From Leptodontidium sp. MPI-SDFR-AT-0119 (Eukaryota > Ascomycota > Leotiomycetes > Helotiales > Leptodontidiaceae): 64,000 nt of DNA. The translations under genes were made by a program, and so were the position numbers. A model generated the notes under the pieces. The model searched no databases and was not told where the DNA came from. It was given only the letters and a program-made list of their open reading frames with translations. The number at the start of each line of letters is the position of its first letter. Position 1 is the stretch's first letter. The DNA is taken from contig JAHLEZ010000026.1 in assembly GCA_020726505.1 (NCBI GenBank), forward strand, positions 620,001-684,000, given 5' to 3'. Shown here in pieces: positions 44,573 through 55,725 of this stretch.

Positions 44573-44710
44573 TTATCCCTAGCGTAGCTTTTTCAATTAT
44601 CCAAGACGTTTCCTTTCTGCATCTTGTGACCATATGCCCCGCTTACGCGACTGATAGACGTGTAAGGCAAACAGTAAAGCAAGATTAAGCCATTAACTTG
44701 ACAAGTAATA
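44573..44710 (-). rRNA. rnl: Fragment of mitochondrial LSU rRNA (domain V), nuclear insertion
   Basis: On the minus strand: AATGGCTTAATCTTGCTTTA, TCAGTCGCGTAAGCGGGGCA, AGGAAACGTCTTGGAT and GCTACGCTAGGGATAA. These correspond to the E. coli 23S stretch before GGGATAACAGG around position 2449. The exon stops at GGGATAA, exactly where many Pezizomycotina carry the group I intron that hosts rps3, and intron-like sequence follows (43590-44572). Surrounding nuclear genes prove it is a mitochondrial segment in the chromosome, not a functional rRNA. Confidence 0.8.
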
Positions 44711-45369
44711 AACATAATTATATTATTAGTAATTTATTGATGATTGGCACTGTAGTCTCCTGTTACCTACGGCTGCCTATTGCTTGTAGATGCATATAAG
44801 CATTAATAGTTTGTTTGTGCAAATACTTTTTTATCCGTCTCCTCTCGAAGACGCCACGTCAACAGGGGTGAACCAATGGGCCACTACGACCTCTCTTAAT
44901 CATTACCCCTTTCAGTTTAGAGATACTTTCAGCACACAAACAGAGAAGTGTAGATTTACGAAAGTACTCAGTTCATCAAAATCCTTCCGCGATACCCCAA
45001 ACGTGCACTTCCTCGGGCTGGGGGCATCATAGCTTCCGAGTCAGAGGCTAATTGCTGGGTTGTTCAGGTGGCCACCTATTTTTTAGCATCCAAATTAAAC
45101 CTCCGGCCGGTTTGAGGGTACCCGAGATTACTGATCCCCGGATGCTTAAGCTCGGCTCATGATTTTGCGAGGGGGAACCACAAACCGCGGTTGCTCAAAT
45201 CGGATTGATGACTGAACTTTCGCGATGAAAGTTTGGACTAGTTCCGAAAGCCAAGGATAATTACATCGTCCGTTACGATTCCTTTTACTTCCTTCACTCC
45301 CAATCAATGTTTCTTTGTACCTAAGGTTCCAAGATCTGTTCGATTTCACGATCAGTACTAACAGCAATA
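44711..45369. other. Intergenic, upstream of acetoacetyl-CoA synthetase
   Basis: Becomes GC-balanced after about 44760; contains GATTACTGATCCCCGGATGC and CGAGGGGG-like motifs but no supported gene. Presumably carries the promoter of the ligase gene. Confidence 0.4.
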
Positions 45370-47739
45370 ATGGGGACCCAGAGTATGCCGAGAGAGTTAT
45401 GGAGACATCCTACACCTCGTAGCACGAGCATGTGGCAATTCATGGAGACTATCAACAGGAAACATGGACTGAGATTGAAGGTAAAACTTCACTACCTTGT
45501 CAGCTGTATTCACATGTTGGAATAATAAGACTGATCTTTGCATCTCAACAAAAGACCTTCGAAGAATTGTATGATTACTCCATTGCTGAGACGACCTTCT
45601 GGAGCGACGCATGGGAGGAACTCTCCATCATTCACATCGGTTCTTATAACGACGTGGTAGACAAGTCAACACGTATGGACTCAGTGCCACAGTGGTTCAG
45701 TGGCGTGCGACTCAATCTAGCAGAGAACATCCTGTACACCCATGCACCAGGCGCTACAGAATCGACTATGGGAAAGGAAGACAATAAAGTCGCTGTGACA
45801 GAAGTGCGCGAAGGCGCAACGGAACTTCGCCATGTGACTTGGGGCGAACTCAGAAAGGGTGTAGGACGCTTGGCCAGTGCAATGAGAGTGAGAGGTATCG
45901 GCCGGGGCGATCGAGTTGCTGCAGTGGCAAGCAACTGTGTGGACACGTTGATGGTGTTCCTGGCCACGACGAGTCTTGGAGCGCTATTCACCTCGAGCAG
46001 CACGGATATGGGCGTCAAAGGTATTCTGGATCGATTGATTCAAATACAGCCTACATTTCTCTTCATGGATAATATCGCCATCTACAACGGCAAACAAGTC
46101 GACCTCCGTGGCAAAATGAAGGAGATAGTTCAAGAATTGGGCAGTGCAGACTCTTTCAAAGGAATAGTAGTACAGGCAAGAGTTAGTAATGTGTTGGATC
46201 TTACGGGAATACCCTATTCACAGACATTTGAGCAATTTCAGTCCTGCTGGGAAACAGAGAACCTGAGGTTTGCACAGATGGATTTCCAGGATCCAGTGTC
46301 AATTGCATTTTCATCAGGCACGACGGGAAAGCCCAAGTGCATCATGCACTCCACAGGGGTGAGTTGATGCCACCCCCTTCGTTGAGCAGGTTCCTGATTC
46401 GGAATTGCTTAGGGAATGATCCTCTCTGCAAAAAAAGAGGGACATCTTCATCATGGTATCGGACCGAATAGCGTTTGTCTACAGTATACTACCGTAAGTC
46501 ATGATCGCCCCGCTCTTTCATGGAATCGTTTAGGTATGCTAAAGACGGACCAGACCGGCTGGGCCATGTATTTCAGTTCGATACTCTCGCTTCTGCACGG
46601 CGCAAGAGTTATCCTTTATGACGGCTCACCATTCAAACCGGATCTCGAGACTTTCATTCAGCTTGTCGGCGATCAAGGGTGAGATATGTTTAACGAGCGC
46701 TGGGAACTAACAGCACTGACGAACATTAGTGTTACTTTCTTGGGTATCTCTCCACGATACATGATCGAACTGCAAAGAAATGATATTGTACCGCGGGAAG
46801 TGACCGACTTGTCCGCTTTACAGGTTGTCACCTCAACAGGCATGGTTCTGTCCGATCGGCTTTTTGAGTGGTTTTACGATGTTGGGTTTCCTGCAACTGC
46901 ACAACTGGCGAACTGTGGAGGCGCGACTGACTTGGGCGGATTTTTTGCGCTGGAAAATCCAATGACGCCGATGTATGTCGGAGGATGCCAGGGGCCTTCC
47001 CTCGGGATACCTATTGCTGTCTATGATTCCACCAATCCAGGTGGAATTGGCGTAGTTGGTTCACCACTACCTCATGGAGAGCCTGGCGAACTGGTCTTCC
47101 CAAAGCCGTTTCCTAACATGCCGGTCAAATTCTGGGGAGATAACGGCTCGAGGTTGTACTTCGACGCATATTTCAGCCGATTTGACAATGTTTGGGTTCA
47201 AGGCGATTTTGTGACGATACATCCAAAAACTCGGGGGCTAATTTGTTTGGGCCGTTCCGATGGCGTGTTGAATCCGTCCGGCGTTCGATTCGGCTCATCA
47301 GAAATCTACAGCATCTTGGAGGCTGAGTTCGGAGACAAATTGGCGGACAGCCTCTGCGTGGGACAGCGGCGACCCCAAGATGGCGATGAAAGTGTGGTGC
47401 TTTTCCTAATGATGAGACCGGGACACAAGCTTTCTCCCAAGTTGATCACCGATATAAAGACAAGTATCAGAAGAGGCTTGAGTGCTAGGCATGTGCCTAA
47501 ATATGTCTTTGAGACACCTGAAATTCCAGTAAGTCACCTCTCTTGTATTAAGTCAAGGAAGGCGCTCATGGGACTGTTAGATTACTGTGAATTTGAAGAA
47601 AGTCGAGCTACCGGTGAGACAGATCATCTCGGGTAACTTTATGAAGCCCAGTGGGACCTTGCTGAACCCCAGTAGTCTGGAGTTCTATCGCCAATTTGTC
47701 GATATAGAGAAGTTTGTTATCCATGGTAGCAAGTTGTAG
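45370..47739 (+). CDS. Acetoacetyl-CoA synthetase (acetoacetate-CoA ligase)
   Basis: ANL-superfamily cytosolic ligase making acetoacetyl-CoA from acetoacetate, ATP and CoA, linking leucine/ketone-body breakdown to sterol and lipid supply. Six exons join in frame: 45370-45480, 45555-46358, 46413-46493, 46554-46678, 46730-47528, 47581-47739; introns 74, 54, 60, 51 and 52 bp. Product 692 aa, the usual size. Start MGTQSMPRELWRHPTPRSTS matches the family N-terminus. Motifs: TSSSTDMGVKGILDRL, P-loop FSSGTTGKPKCIMHST, YTTTGWAMY across introns 2 and 3, NCGGATDLGG, and C-terminal IISGNFMKPSGTLLNP with the Lys region NLKKVELPV. No lesion. Convergent with the dienoyl-CoA reductase. Confidence 0.95.
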
Positions 47740-48340
47740 ATATTGAATGAATCGAAGAGTTTGCAAGTCTTGTTGTATACATAAACATACGCACATCCTC
47801 TGATAGTGTTCTTTGTGGCCTCACTTTTTAGTACTTTGGTTGATTTTTATAATGTTCTTAGAATAATTTGGTACCATATGAGTCTCTTAACTTCAAAGAT
47901 CAACGCTTTATTGAATACGTTGGGACGACAAAGTCCAATTATGACGATATGAGCACAACCGAGGTCAAATACGACTTAAGTAAAGCGATTGTTTATGAAG
48001 GAGGAAAAAATTCGTGAGGAATACTCCGACTTAAATCTGCGTTCTGTAAAATCTGCATGAACCTCTTCATAAAAATTTACGCTGCCACCCAATTAGGTGC
48101 CTCTCACAGCAACGCCTCCTAGCTGACGTCTCAATAGCTCTTTTGAAAGTTCAATATATCAAATGTGGCACACATAAGGGTGATGCAAGAAGCCGACTTC
48201 AGGAAATGTCAGTAGTATAACAAATGGTTTGGACTACCTAACAGAGCCTTTATCTGTACTGCTACAAGTACCTATGGTTGACACTTCGCTAAGTTACACT
48301 CCCAGCACACAACCATACCCTATGCTCAGGCAGTCATCCT
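47740..48340. other. Convergent intergenic space with a relic repeat (47957-48060)
   Basis: 47957-48060 resembles 12586-12690 (AACCGAGGTCAAATACGACT against AACGAGGTCGAATGCGACTT), with mostly transition differences. Otherwise nothing recognised. Confidence 0.5.
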
Positions 48341-49555
48341 TTACAAGTTTGCCTTCTGAGCACCGACTACACCAGAGACAGCTTCCCCACTCAGCAAGAA
48401 GTCTGGATAGCTAAATGAAGCACCCGGTCCTGCTGCGCGACCCATTCTCCAAGCACCACCATCCACTATGTTGAATACAGTCAGCCTTCAGCGAAATAAA
48501 TCTTCTATATATGAATCTTAGACGATGTGGAACTGACCAACGACTGTGCTTCCATTCACAAAGTTTGCTGCATCACTGAAGAGCCAGACGGTAGCATCGG
48601 CAATATCCTTGACTGTACCAAATCGACCTAGGGGGACTGCCTTCCCACTCTCATTCGAATCAGCCTCTGAACTTAGCCTCTTTATTCCCTCAGTCTCAGC
48701 GATTGGACCTGGAGCAATAGTGTTACTTGTAATCCCTCGAGGGCCAAGTTCAATTGCGAGGCTATTGCTTAACTGATCAACCGCAGCCTTGGCAGCAGCG
48801 ACATGAGTTTGCAGCGGCAGTCCAGTGTAGTGAATAGTGGCGCTGACGAAGATGATACGGCCACCGGTGCCCTTGGGACTAGCAGTTCCGCTTTCCGACT
48901 TATGGGAAGCAGCAGAAACAAGGAGGTGGGGAAGCACCGCCTTTGCAGTGTTATATGACCCAAGAACATCGATGTCCATAACAGCCTTGAAAGCGTTAGA
49001 GGAGAGCTGCATAAATGGCGCAAGAAAGTTTCCGGCAGCCCCAGCGCTATAGATGAGTGAGCATAAATCAACCAGTAGGAAAAACCGTTAGGTGTCTACA
49101 TCACGAAGTCGATGCCTCCTAATTCATCCACACAACGTGCAACGGCTGTGAGAAGACTCTCAATGCTGCGCACATCGATACCCCCAATTCCGATGACCTT
49201 AGCACCCTCACGCGAGGAACATATGTCCTTAGCCATGAGCTCCGTCTTCTCGACGTTGCGGCCTATCAAAGTTAATTTGGCTGCTGAAAGCATGATCACT
49301 TGGGAGACAACTCGACAACATGTAGAATGAAGGAAATATACCAATAATACAAGCATTTGCTCCAAGATATACCAAAGCCCTCACTTGACCACTGCAAATA
49401 GTTCCCGCTCCACCAGTACAAAAGACGACCTTTTTGTCTAGGGAACAATGAGATAAATGTCAGTTTCATTGATGCTGTTCCAAGAAGATGGAGACCTAAC
49501 CAAAGAGATTTCTACGCCACGCAGTGCTGACGTAGTTATTATTGGAATCCGACAT
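48341..49555 (-). CDS. Peroxisomal 2,4-dienoyl-CoA reductase (SDR family)
   Basis: NADPH-dependent auxiliary enzyme of beta-oxidation for unsaturated fatty acids (Sps19/DECR2 type). Exons 49501-49555, 49342-49437, 49100-49262, 48538-49046 and 48341-48465 join in frame (introns 63, 79, 53, 72 bp) to 315 aa. Motifs: KKVVFCTGGAGTICSG at the cofactor site, ANACIIGRNVEKTE, cofactor/active-site region FVSATIHYTGLPLQTHVAAA with Lys in AAKAAVDQL and no Tyr at the usual YxxxK position, as known for this subgroup, and VDGGAWR. The C-terminal tripeptide ANL (QKANL) could be a weak, non-canonical PTS1. Intact. Confidence 0.93.
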
Positions 49556-51073
49556 AATGACATGCGATTCTTGTTTTTAGAATGGGATGTTAGTATGGAA
49601 TGACTCTTCTGGCCTTGAAAAAAGGATCATCAGCACCTTTAACCCTCTGTCCGAATCGCGAATCGGCTTTTCCCCGCTTCGAACATTTCAGGCCGGATGG
49701 ATTGATTACTTATTCCTCCAACCTCCCTAACCGAGGAAGTAAGGTCACTTGGTATGCTTCGGTTGCCCCCAAACTTTAATTTACGACTCGGGCATTTTCT
49801 GGGAACTTACATCCTTGGCACATTAACTCACCATGCATTCCTCTGGCGCTGCAGGATAAGCAGGCTGCATACTTCGTACAGGAGGGGGGTCTCGTCCATC
49901 CTCGTCAGGAGCAAGGCTATTCTTCCAATCCAGTGTACAGAATTCTAGGATTTTTTCCGCATATTCCCTCAAGCGGTATAGCAGATGGACGAGACCCACT
50001 GTCAACCCCCTCCTGTACCTCCACGCAGAATTATCATGTGACTCAAACCAATCAACGCCGAGGTTTAAATACCCTGCACGAATCAACGCTAAACAAGAGT
50101 GGATGTTTATGGCTCAAGGTTTTCAAGGGATTCAACTTCAGTCACTTCATTTGTGTCATGCATTGGAACCTCGCTTCGAAGATTCGATGAATCCTTCGAT
50201 GATGAGTTCTGACTCGACCAAAAAAGGCAAATGCTGATTACTATCTTTAACTTTGCGTGAAATTGAGTTAAGTCTACGAGTTGGGATGAGGGTGTTTCTT
50301 TTGTTCTAGGTTCGCGTCCAAAGGAGTTGGGATGAATAGATCTCACTCCATCGCTTGAAATTAACCTATGTCTTCAGCTTCACAACATCGTAAAATCCAT
50401 CAGAGGAGTGCCTCGAGAGCCGAGTCGGTCAGAATAGACGTCGTGGTCGGTCGCGCCATACTGAAGCACACTCTAAGTGATTACGTCAGTGACGAAGAAA
50501 TAGATAAACTGCGATCCTAAGTAAGTTGGAACTTTTTTGAGTCATGCTCTTGAACCCAAGCTCGTAGGTTAAGTGAACTCAGTCGCTTAAGATGTGTTAA
50601 GGCATTTTGATCAGTCTCCAAATCGTCCCTTTCGCCGTCATAAGCTTGTTTCCCCCTGTGGCTACCCCTTAAACTTAATTTAAGGTTCTTTTTGGATGCA
50701 AACTGCTTAACCCTTCTACGGTAGAACGTCGTCCCGAAGAAGATGCAGTAGAAATTCTAAAATAGATTGCTTGCCTCTGAATCGTATGTTATATCCTCGT
50801 TTTCTGCTAAGACAAACCTCGAGTTAGACACATGTCTGAGTCAAAAACAAGCATACTGGATATTGATTCCACTGTTGTACGACTCAGACCTAAGGGCCGT
50901 CTTCGATGTATTTTTGTTATATAATGAGCCGTGTCTCTGTTATCAAATGAATATCCAATCCAGCATCAACTCCCAATCATCTTACACACTCTCTAAAAAC
51001 TTCTCATTCATTTCCCAAACAGCCAATCGACAATACAATCTCCAGCCAACAGCTCAAAATACGACCCGCAACC
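49556..51073. other. Intergenic with one MITE, otherwise unassigned
   Basis: Contains MITE family 1 copy 3 (49879-50015). 50030-50065 shares a short block (GTTGATTGGT-TGAGTCACATGA on the minus strand) with 61755-61790. 50390-51000 has short repeats but no supported gene. Confidence 0.45.
49879..50015. mobile_element. MITE family 1, copy 3
   Basis: 137 bp between TA dinucleotides (49877-49878, 50016-50017). Ends CAGGAGGGGG on both sides, inner block GGGTCTCGTCCATC / GATGGACGAGACCC. The left arm lacks about ten bases present in the right arm. Confidence 0.88.
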
Positions 51074-51452
51074 ATGCAACTCATCACTCCACTCGCTTTG
51101 GCCATGGTTATTGCCCATGCTGCTGCAGCTCCAAGTCAGCATGATTTCTCTTCTTTTTTTCATGTCACCGTGTGGCTTTGGTGTTCGGAGATATTGAGGC
51201 AAGCTAAAGCTAACACAAAGAGCAGATGCCATGCGACAGATCGCAGCAATATTTGATAGACAGGTTGTGACCACGGACCGATTCTGTGTTGGCGGTGCGA
51301 TTGTTTGCGAGTATGCCGGTGATGCACCAACTTGTATCGTTCGATGTGTGTTCAATTGCCGATGCCCACCCGACAACGGCGGCGGACACAACGACAAGAG
51401 CAGCTGTGGTGTTAACCCTGGGAACGGAGACGCCGGCTTTGAAGACTGTTAG
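51074..51452 (+). CDS. Small secreted cysteine-rich protein (effector-like candidate)
   Basis: Exons 51074-51134 and 51226-51452 join in frame (91-bp intron with branch GCTAAC and acceptor GAGCAG) to 95 aa. The first 20 residues (MQLITPLALAMVIAHAAAAP) form a signal peptide. The mature part holds eight cysteines in the order C-x5-C-x8-C-x3-C-x3-C-x-C-x14-C-x13-C, then stops at FEDC, a pattern that allows four disulfides. No known family recognised. The donor is GTCAGC, an unusual but acceptable site also used elsewhere in this window. Lies isolated in a gene-poor, repeat-bearing stretch, as many effectors and antimicrobial proteins do; role not shown. Confidence 0.65.
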
Positions 51453-51944
51453 AGCTGATGGAGCGGAGCAAAAAGGAGCGGAAAGGGGTGATTCAAAAGG
51501 CATCGGTTGCAGGAAGTGGTCATTCAGCTGCTGACTGGCCTTTTTGTGCTTGTATTGTAACTTATCCACCAGATCTAGATGATGAATCACAGCTCGAAGC
51601 AGTTTTACCTCGATTGCAGTTTACCCTATATGTTTAATTCTAAACACTAATGTCATTCAAACCTTTTGGATATGTCAATTTAGGTGAATATACTCCCTGC
51701 TAGACAATGTCTGCTCCCATAATAGAGAAAATGACTGTTGGTCAGTAGATCTGTACGTAAACCAACGCCCAGACTGGTAAATAAAGAATGCATCGCAAGC
51801 GGAGCCTCGACACCACACCACCACCTCACCAGCTCCAGCCGAATGCGCTTGTCTCCAGTTGGCTCTGCATCATACCTAGGTAGATACAGGTTTGTAGCCA
51901 GCACCACGGACAGGTGGGAGTTCGACTTTATTGGCCAGACGTCA
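51453..51944. other. Intergenic, no supported gene
   Basis: 3' flank of the secreted-protein gene; no recognisable coding before the TPR fragment. Confidence 0.4.
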
Positions 51945-52453
51945 GAGGTATGAAGGAGGAGATGAACGCACTTGGAAATTTGGATGCCTACGGTTTAATA
52001 AATAAACGCCAGGCCGACTCGTCACTTGACGTCCATCGTTTGGTACATCTAGTAACGCGGAACGCAGTAACCCGGCCAGATGACCTATTCCCGTATCAAA
52101 AGCATGAAAACAGAAGCGTCTGGAGGAAATATTTAGCCCATGCGCAATTCGCTCTGAACTCTCCACTGATTGATCAGGAGCGGAAAAGAAGGATCGATTT
52201 AGCGTGGACGGTTGGAAATTGTCTAGATAGCGATGGACGTTGGAAGGAGGCAGAGACTTTCCTTGTACAAGTGATGGGATTTCGAAGGAAGGTCCTTGGC
52301 CCCAATAACCCTGATACTCTCACGAGCATGAACAACCTCCCGGGTCTCTACCAGAACCAGGGCAAGTACGAGGCGGCTAAGCCGCTCTACGAAGAGACGC
52401 TGCAGTTGTCAAAGAAGGTACTCTGCCTAGAGCACCCTGAAACTCTCACGAAT
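51945..52453 (+). pseudogene. NB-ARC/TPR-type NLR fragment
   Basis: Fragment of a fungal STAND protein: end of the winged-helix region (EMNALGNLDAYGLINKRQ, SLDVHRLVHLVTRNAV), a helical link, then kinesin-light-chain-type TPR units (GRWKEAETFLVQVMGFRRKV, LGPNNPDTLTSMNNLPGLYQ, EHPETLTN). Upstream NB-ARC with its P-loop and downstream repeats are absent; homology stops at about 52453 where unrelated sequence begins. The frame stays open to 52669 but the tail is not TPR-like. A remnant of a second class of NLR besides the HNWD genes. Confidence 0.75.
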
Positions 52454-53164
52454 ATAAATAGGCCACAGCTAAATCGACACACAGCGTTCTTCCCACCGTG
52501 GTACGATACGATCCAGTACGGCTCTGGTTCAGCAATGGCAGGGAGTTTGAGAGAGAGGTCCTCGATCGGTGGGCTGCGTTTGTCCGAGGAGAGAAGCCTG
52601 ATGGGAGATCGAAGTGGGAGCCGGCTGTTGCTGGAAGAAGAGAAAACCGACTGTACGGAGGCTGCCTAAGGCGGTAAGACAAACTTTACCCCCAGCACCT
52701 CCGTACAGCCAACATGTTTGCTGGGGTTGACCCTGTCTGGAAGGGGAATCGGAACCGCTTGATGTCGGAACCGACATTTGGCGACGAGTCCGCCGCCGTT
52801 ATTACTCTTTCCGGAGGAACCCCGCTATGTTTCGTGGACGCTTGTACCCCTGAAATCTTCAAGGCAGTGTCGGAACCGACTTTTAGAATTTCTTACCAGC
52901 CAGGACAAGCCTGAAGACAATGCCCTAGCGATCCAGTAATGCCCTGAAACCTCTCCACAACCTGGAGTGATACTTTCTGACCGTCATGATGGCTTCCCCA
53001 CACGGGGAAACACCTGACACGAACAGACATATATGTCCCCAGATCTCCCCCAGAAAGTCAACTCTTGAATCAAGACATTCAACTCATCATTTGGTCACTG
53101 ACCGCGATCAATTCCCATCGACAAACTTCTTACTTTTCCGTCAGACACGAATAAATTCGCCAAA
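52454..53164. other. Intergenic with miniature inverted repeat
   Basis: Includes the small TA-flanked inverted repeat 52656-52703 and several copies of TCGGAACCG(A/C) (52748-52885). No gene supported; the last 200 bp are the promoter side of the sugar transporter. Confidence 0.4.
52656..52703. repeat. Miniature inverted repeat (48 bp) with CTGTACGGAGG ends
   Basis: CTGTACGGAGGCTGC on the left and the reverse complement of CTGTACGGAGGTGC on the right, TA at both borders. The ends resemble those of MITE family 2 (TACGGAGGTAC). Confidence 0.55.
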
Positions 53165-55001
53165 ATGACGAAGGAAGAATTTTCTGGTGCGGACCAGCAG
53201 GAGTCTATCAGTTCTTCTGAGGACTTGACAACAATTGCTCCCCAACCACAGAACTTCATCGAGCGCGCTCTGAAGCCAGCTATCTACATCCCTCGATACC
53301 CACAATGGATGGTAGGAAAGCCTCTGCTGTGGGCAACGTGCTTCTTTGGTTCATTGGGAGATGCTCTTTTTGGTTATGATCAGGGTATCATGTCTGGCCT
53401 TCTGGTCAACGAGGTCTTCATCAAGCGCTTTTACATTGACCATGGAGGACTTGATGGGACAACGGAGGGTATTAATCCAAATTTGATTGGTATGTCATAA
53501 CTCTCTACGATTTCGTCTGGGCTTATCTAATAGTCTTAAGGTATCACTGTTTCTTGCCTGCAGCTTTCTGCCGCCATCGGATCTCTTACTGCTGGCTATC
53601 TCGGAGACATCATGGGGAGAAAGAGATGCGTGAGAGTTGGTGGATTCATATATTTCGCTATGGCTTTCCTTCAAGGGTTTGCTCCTAACCTGGCATGCTT
53701 CATTGCTGGACGAACGATCCAAGGTCTTGGTGTCGGCTTCCTCTCCATGACTGTACCAGTCATTCAGACTGAAATCGCAGCTCCCCACAGAGTGAGTTCT
53801 GTCTGTTCCCTGACTTTCGTTCCAGCCACTTACAGCAATTTTAGCGTGGTTTGATGGTTGGTGTCGAATACACATTCTTGATCGGTGGTTACATGCTTTC
53901 CTGCTGGGTTGACTACGGTTTCAATTTCTTCCTCCCAAAGGATACCTCGTGGCAAGGACCATACTTCGTCCAGATGGGATTAGCATTCATCTTATTCTCC
54001 ATGTCTTTCTTCCTACCTGAGACTCCCAGATGGCTCGCTCGAAATGGTTTCAAGAAAGAAGCTCTCCAGACTGTTGCGGATCTGCATTCTGATGGCAACA
54101 CCAATGATGAAGGTGTTCAACATGTTTTCATGGAAATTCAGCAGGCTGTCAAGTATGAGGCCACAATGGGGAAGGTTACATATCGCGTAAGTTCAATTCC
54201 TTGGTAAATTTGTTGGTTCACTACTGATGTCTTCTCAGGAGATGTTCACAAAGTATCGTAAGCGGACGTTGGTCGGTATCACAGCCCAGATGTTCGCACA
54301 GCTCAACGGAATCAACGTCATCTCGTTTTACTTACCTTCCTCGCTCGCCGCAGCTGGTTTCGACAACCGACGGTCACTTCTCTTCACTGGAGCCAATGCT
54401 CTCATCTACACTGCTGCGACAGTACCGGTTTGGTGGTTGGCAGATAGATGGGGCAGACGACCACTCTTGATATTCGGAGGAATTGTAATGGCCGTTGCTC
54501 TGAGCATCATGTGCGTCTTCAACCAAGCCAACGGACTCAGCGTCACAACTCGCGCGAATGGTATTTTCAGCTTCGTTGTTATTTACAATGCTCTCTATGG
54601 TGCCACTTGGGGACCAATGCCTTGGCTGTTGCCTGCTGAGATCTTCCCACTTCGTGCTCGGAGCAAGGGAATGGCCCTTGCTACCTTTTCCAACTGGTAT
54701 GCGTCCTACTTTCACAGTGCGATACATGTTACTAACAGCTTCTAGGACTTTCAATTTCATTATCGGCATGTCCTCACCAGCCGCATTCGACGGAATCCAC
54801 GGATACTACTATGTCATCATTGCAGGCTTCTGTCTGTTTTCCGTTGGACTTGCCAAGTTCTACTATGTCGAGACTGCTAATCATACTTTGGAGGAGATTG
54901 CGGTGGCATTTGGTGATAAGGCTTTCTTGATGGAGGATGAGCAGGTCATGGCATCTGCGGACTTGACTAGACGTCCATCTGTCAAGGCAGGTGGTGTCTG
55001 A
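53165..55001 (+). CDS. MFS sugar transporter (sugar porter family)
   Basis: Plasma-membrane hexose/polyol transporter with 12 predicted membrane spans. Exons 53165-53489, 53541-53791, 53845-54186, 54239-54696, 54746-55001 join in frame (introns 51, 53, 52, 49 bp) to 543 aa. Signatures: GYDQGIMSGLLV, GYLGDIMGRKR, PETPRWLARNG, AQLNGINVISFYLP, DRWGRRPL, LLPAEIFPLRARSKG and ETANHTLEEI. Intact. Located 725 bp upstream of a broken Zn2Cys6 regulator whose intact paralogue at the left window edge adjoins a polyol dehydrogenase, which hints at a sugar-alcohol substrate (inference). Confidence 0.94.
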
Positions 55002-55725
55002 GAAACCCTGAAAGTTTCTCGAAGGTGGAACATTGGTGGACTGGTGGTCCAAGATCTATTGTGGCATGAGATTGCGTTTGCGAGGCTTTGTTCTTGTCGA
55101 GTATTATCATATATGAGTTCTGCCTTGATCGGCCTTGTCTGAGCAGAAGAGCGTGCCAAAAAAAAAAAAAAATTTATAGCTAGCTGAGCTGTTATTAAGC
55201 TCTCAATGCTCAAATGATCATCGAATTGATTAGACTTGCTTACGATCTCAATATCTCGTTGGCCATGTTTTGTATTCTGTCCAAATTACTGCTGCTCGCT
55301 CCAAAGCTGGACATCTCAGACATCGTACCTAAAGAACATTGTCTGAGTATCAAATGGCACTACTCCAAGATTTCTAGACCAGCATATGAGCCACACTAGG
55401 TTAGAGAGGCAAAATACGTAGCCCTTAATCCTCATTAGAGAACCATAAGAAAGTAGCTGTATGGAAATGTGCCAGCAGAACAAAGAAAAACAATGGAGCG
55501 ATGTCGTTCATCAAAACCGCCTGTGAATTAGCGAAACGCCCTGTATTTACAGTGCGCAAAGCCCTGTGGAAATGGTGACCTCGCTTCGGATTTGGTGACG
55601 GATAAACATTTCTTCCGCGATCGGGCAACGATTTAGTGGTCAACCTTCAACCCCGCGCTGGAGATAATCCTAAAACATTGTATCAACAACGATGTACTCT
55701 TACAATCCTGCAAGTATAGCAAGCC
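55002..55725. other. Intergenic between transporter and regulator pseudogene
   Basis: Contains a run of 14 A (55159-55172); no gene supported. Confidence 0.4.

Noticed and set aside
52454..52669. Continuation of the TPR protein to 52669
   Set aside because: TPR pattern stops at 52453; the rest is Arg/Ser-rich readthrough into a miniature inverted repeat.
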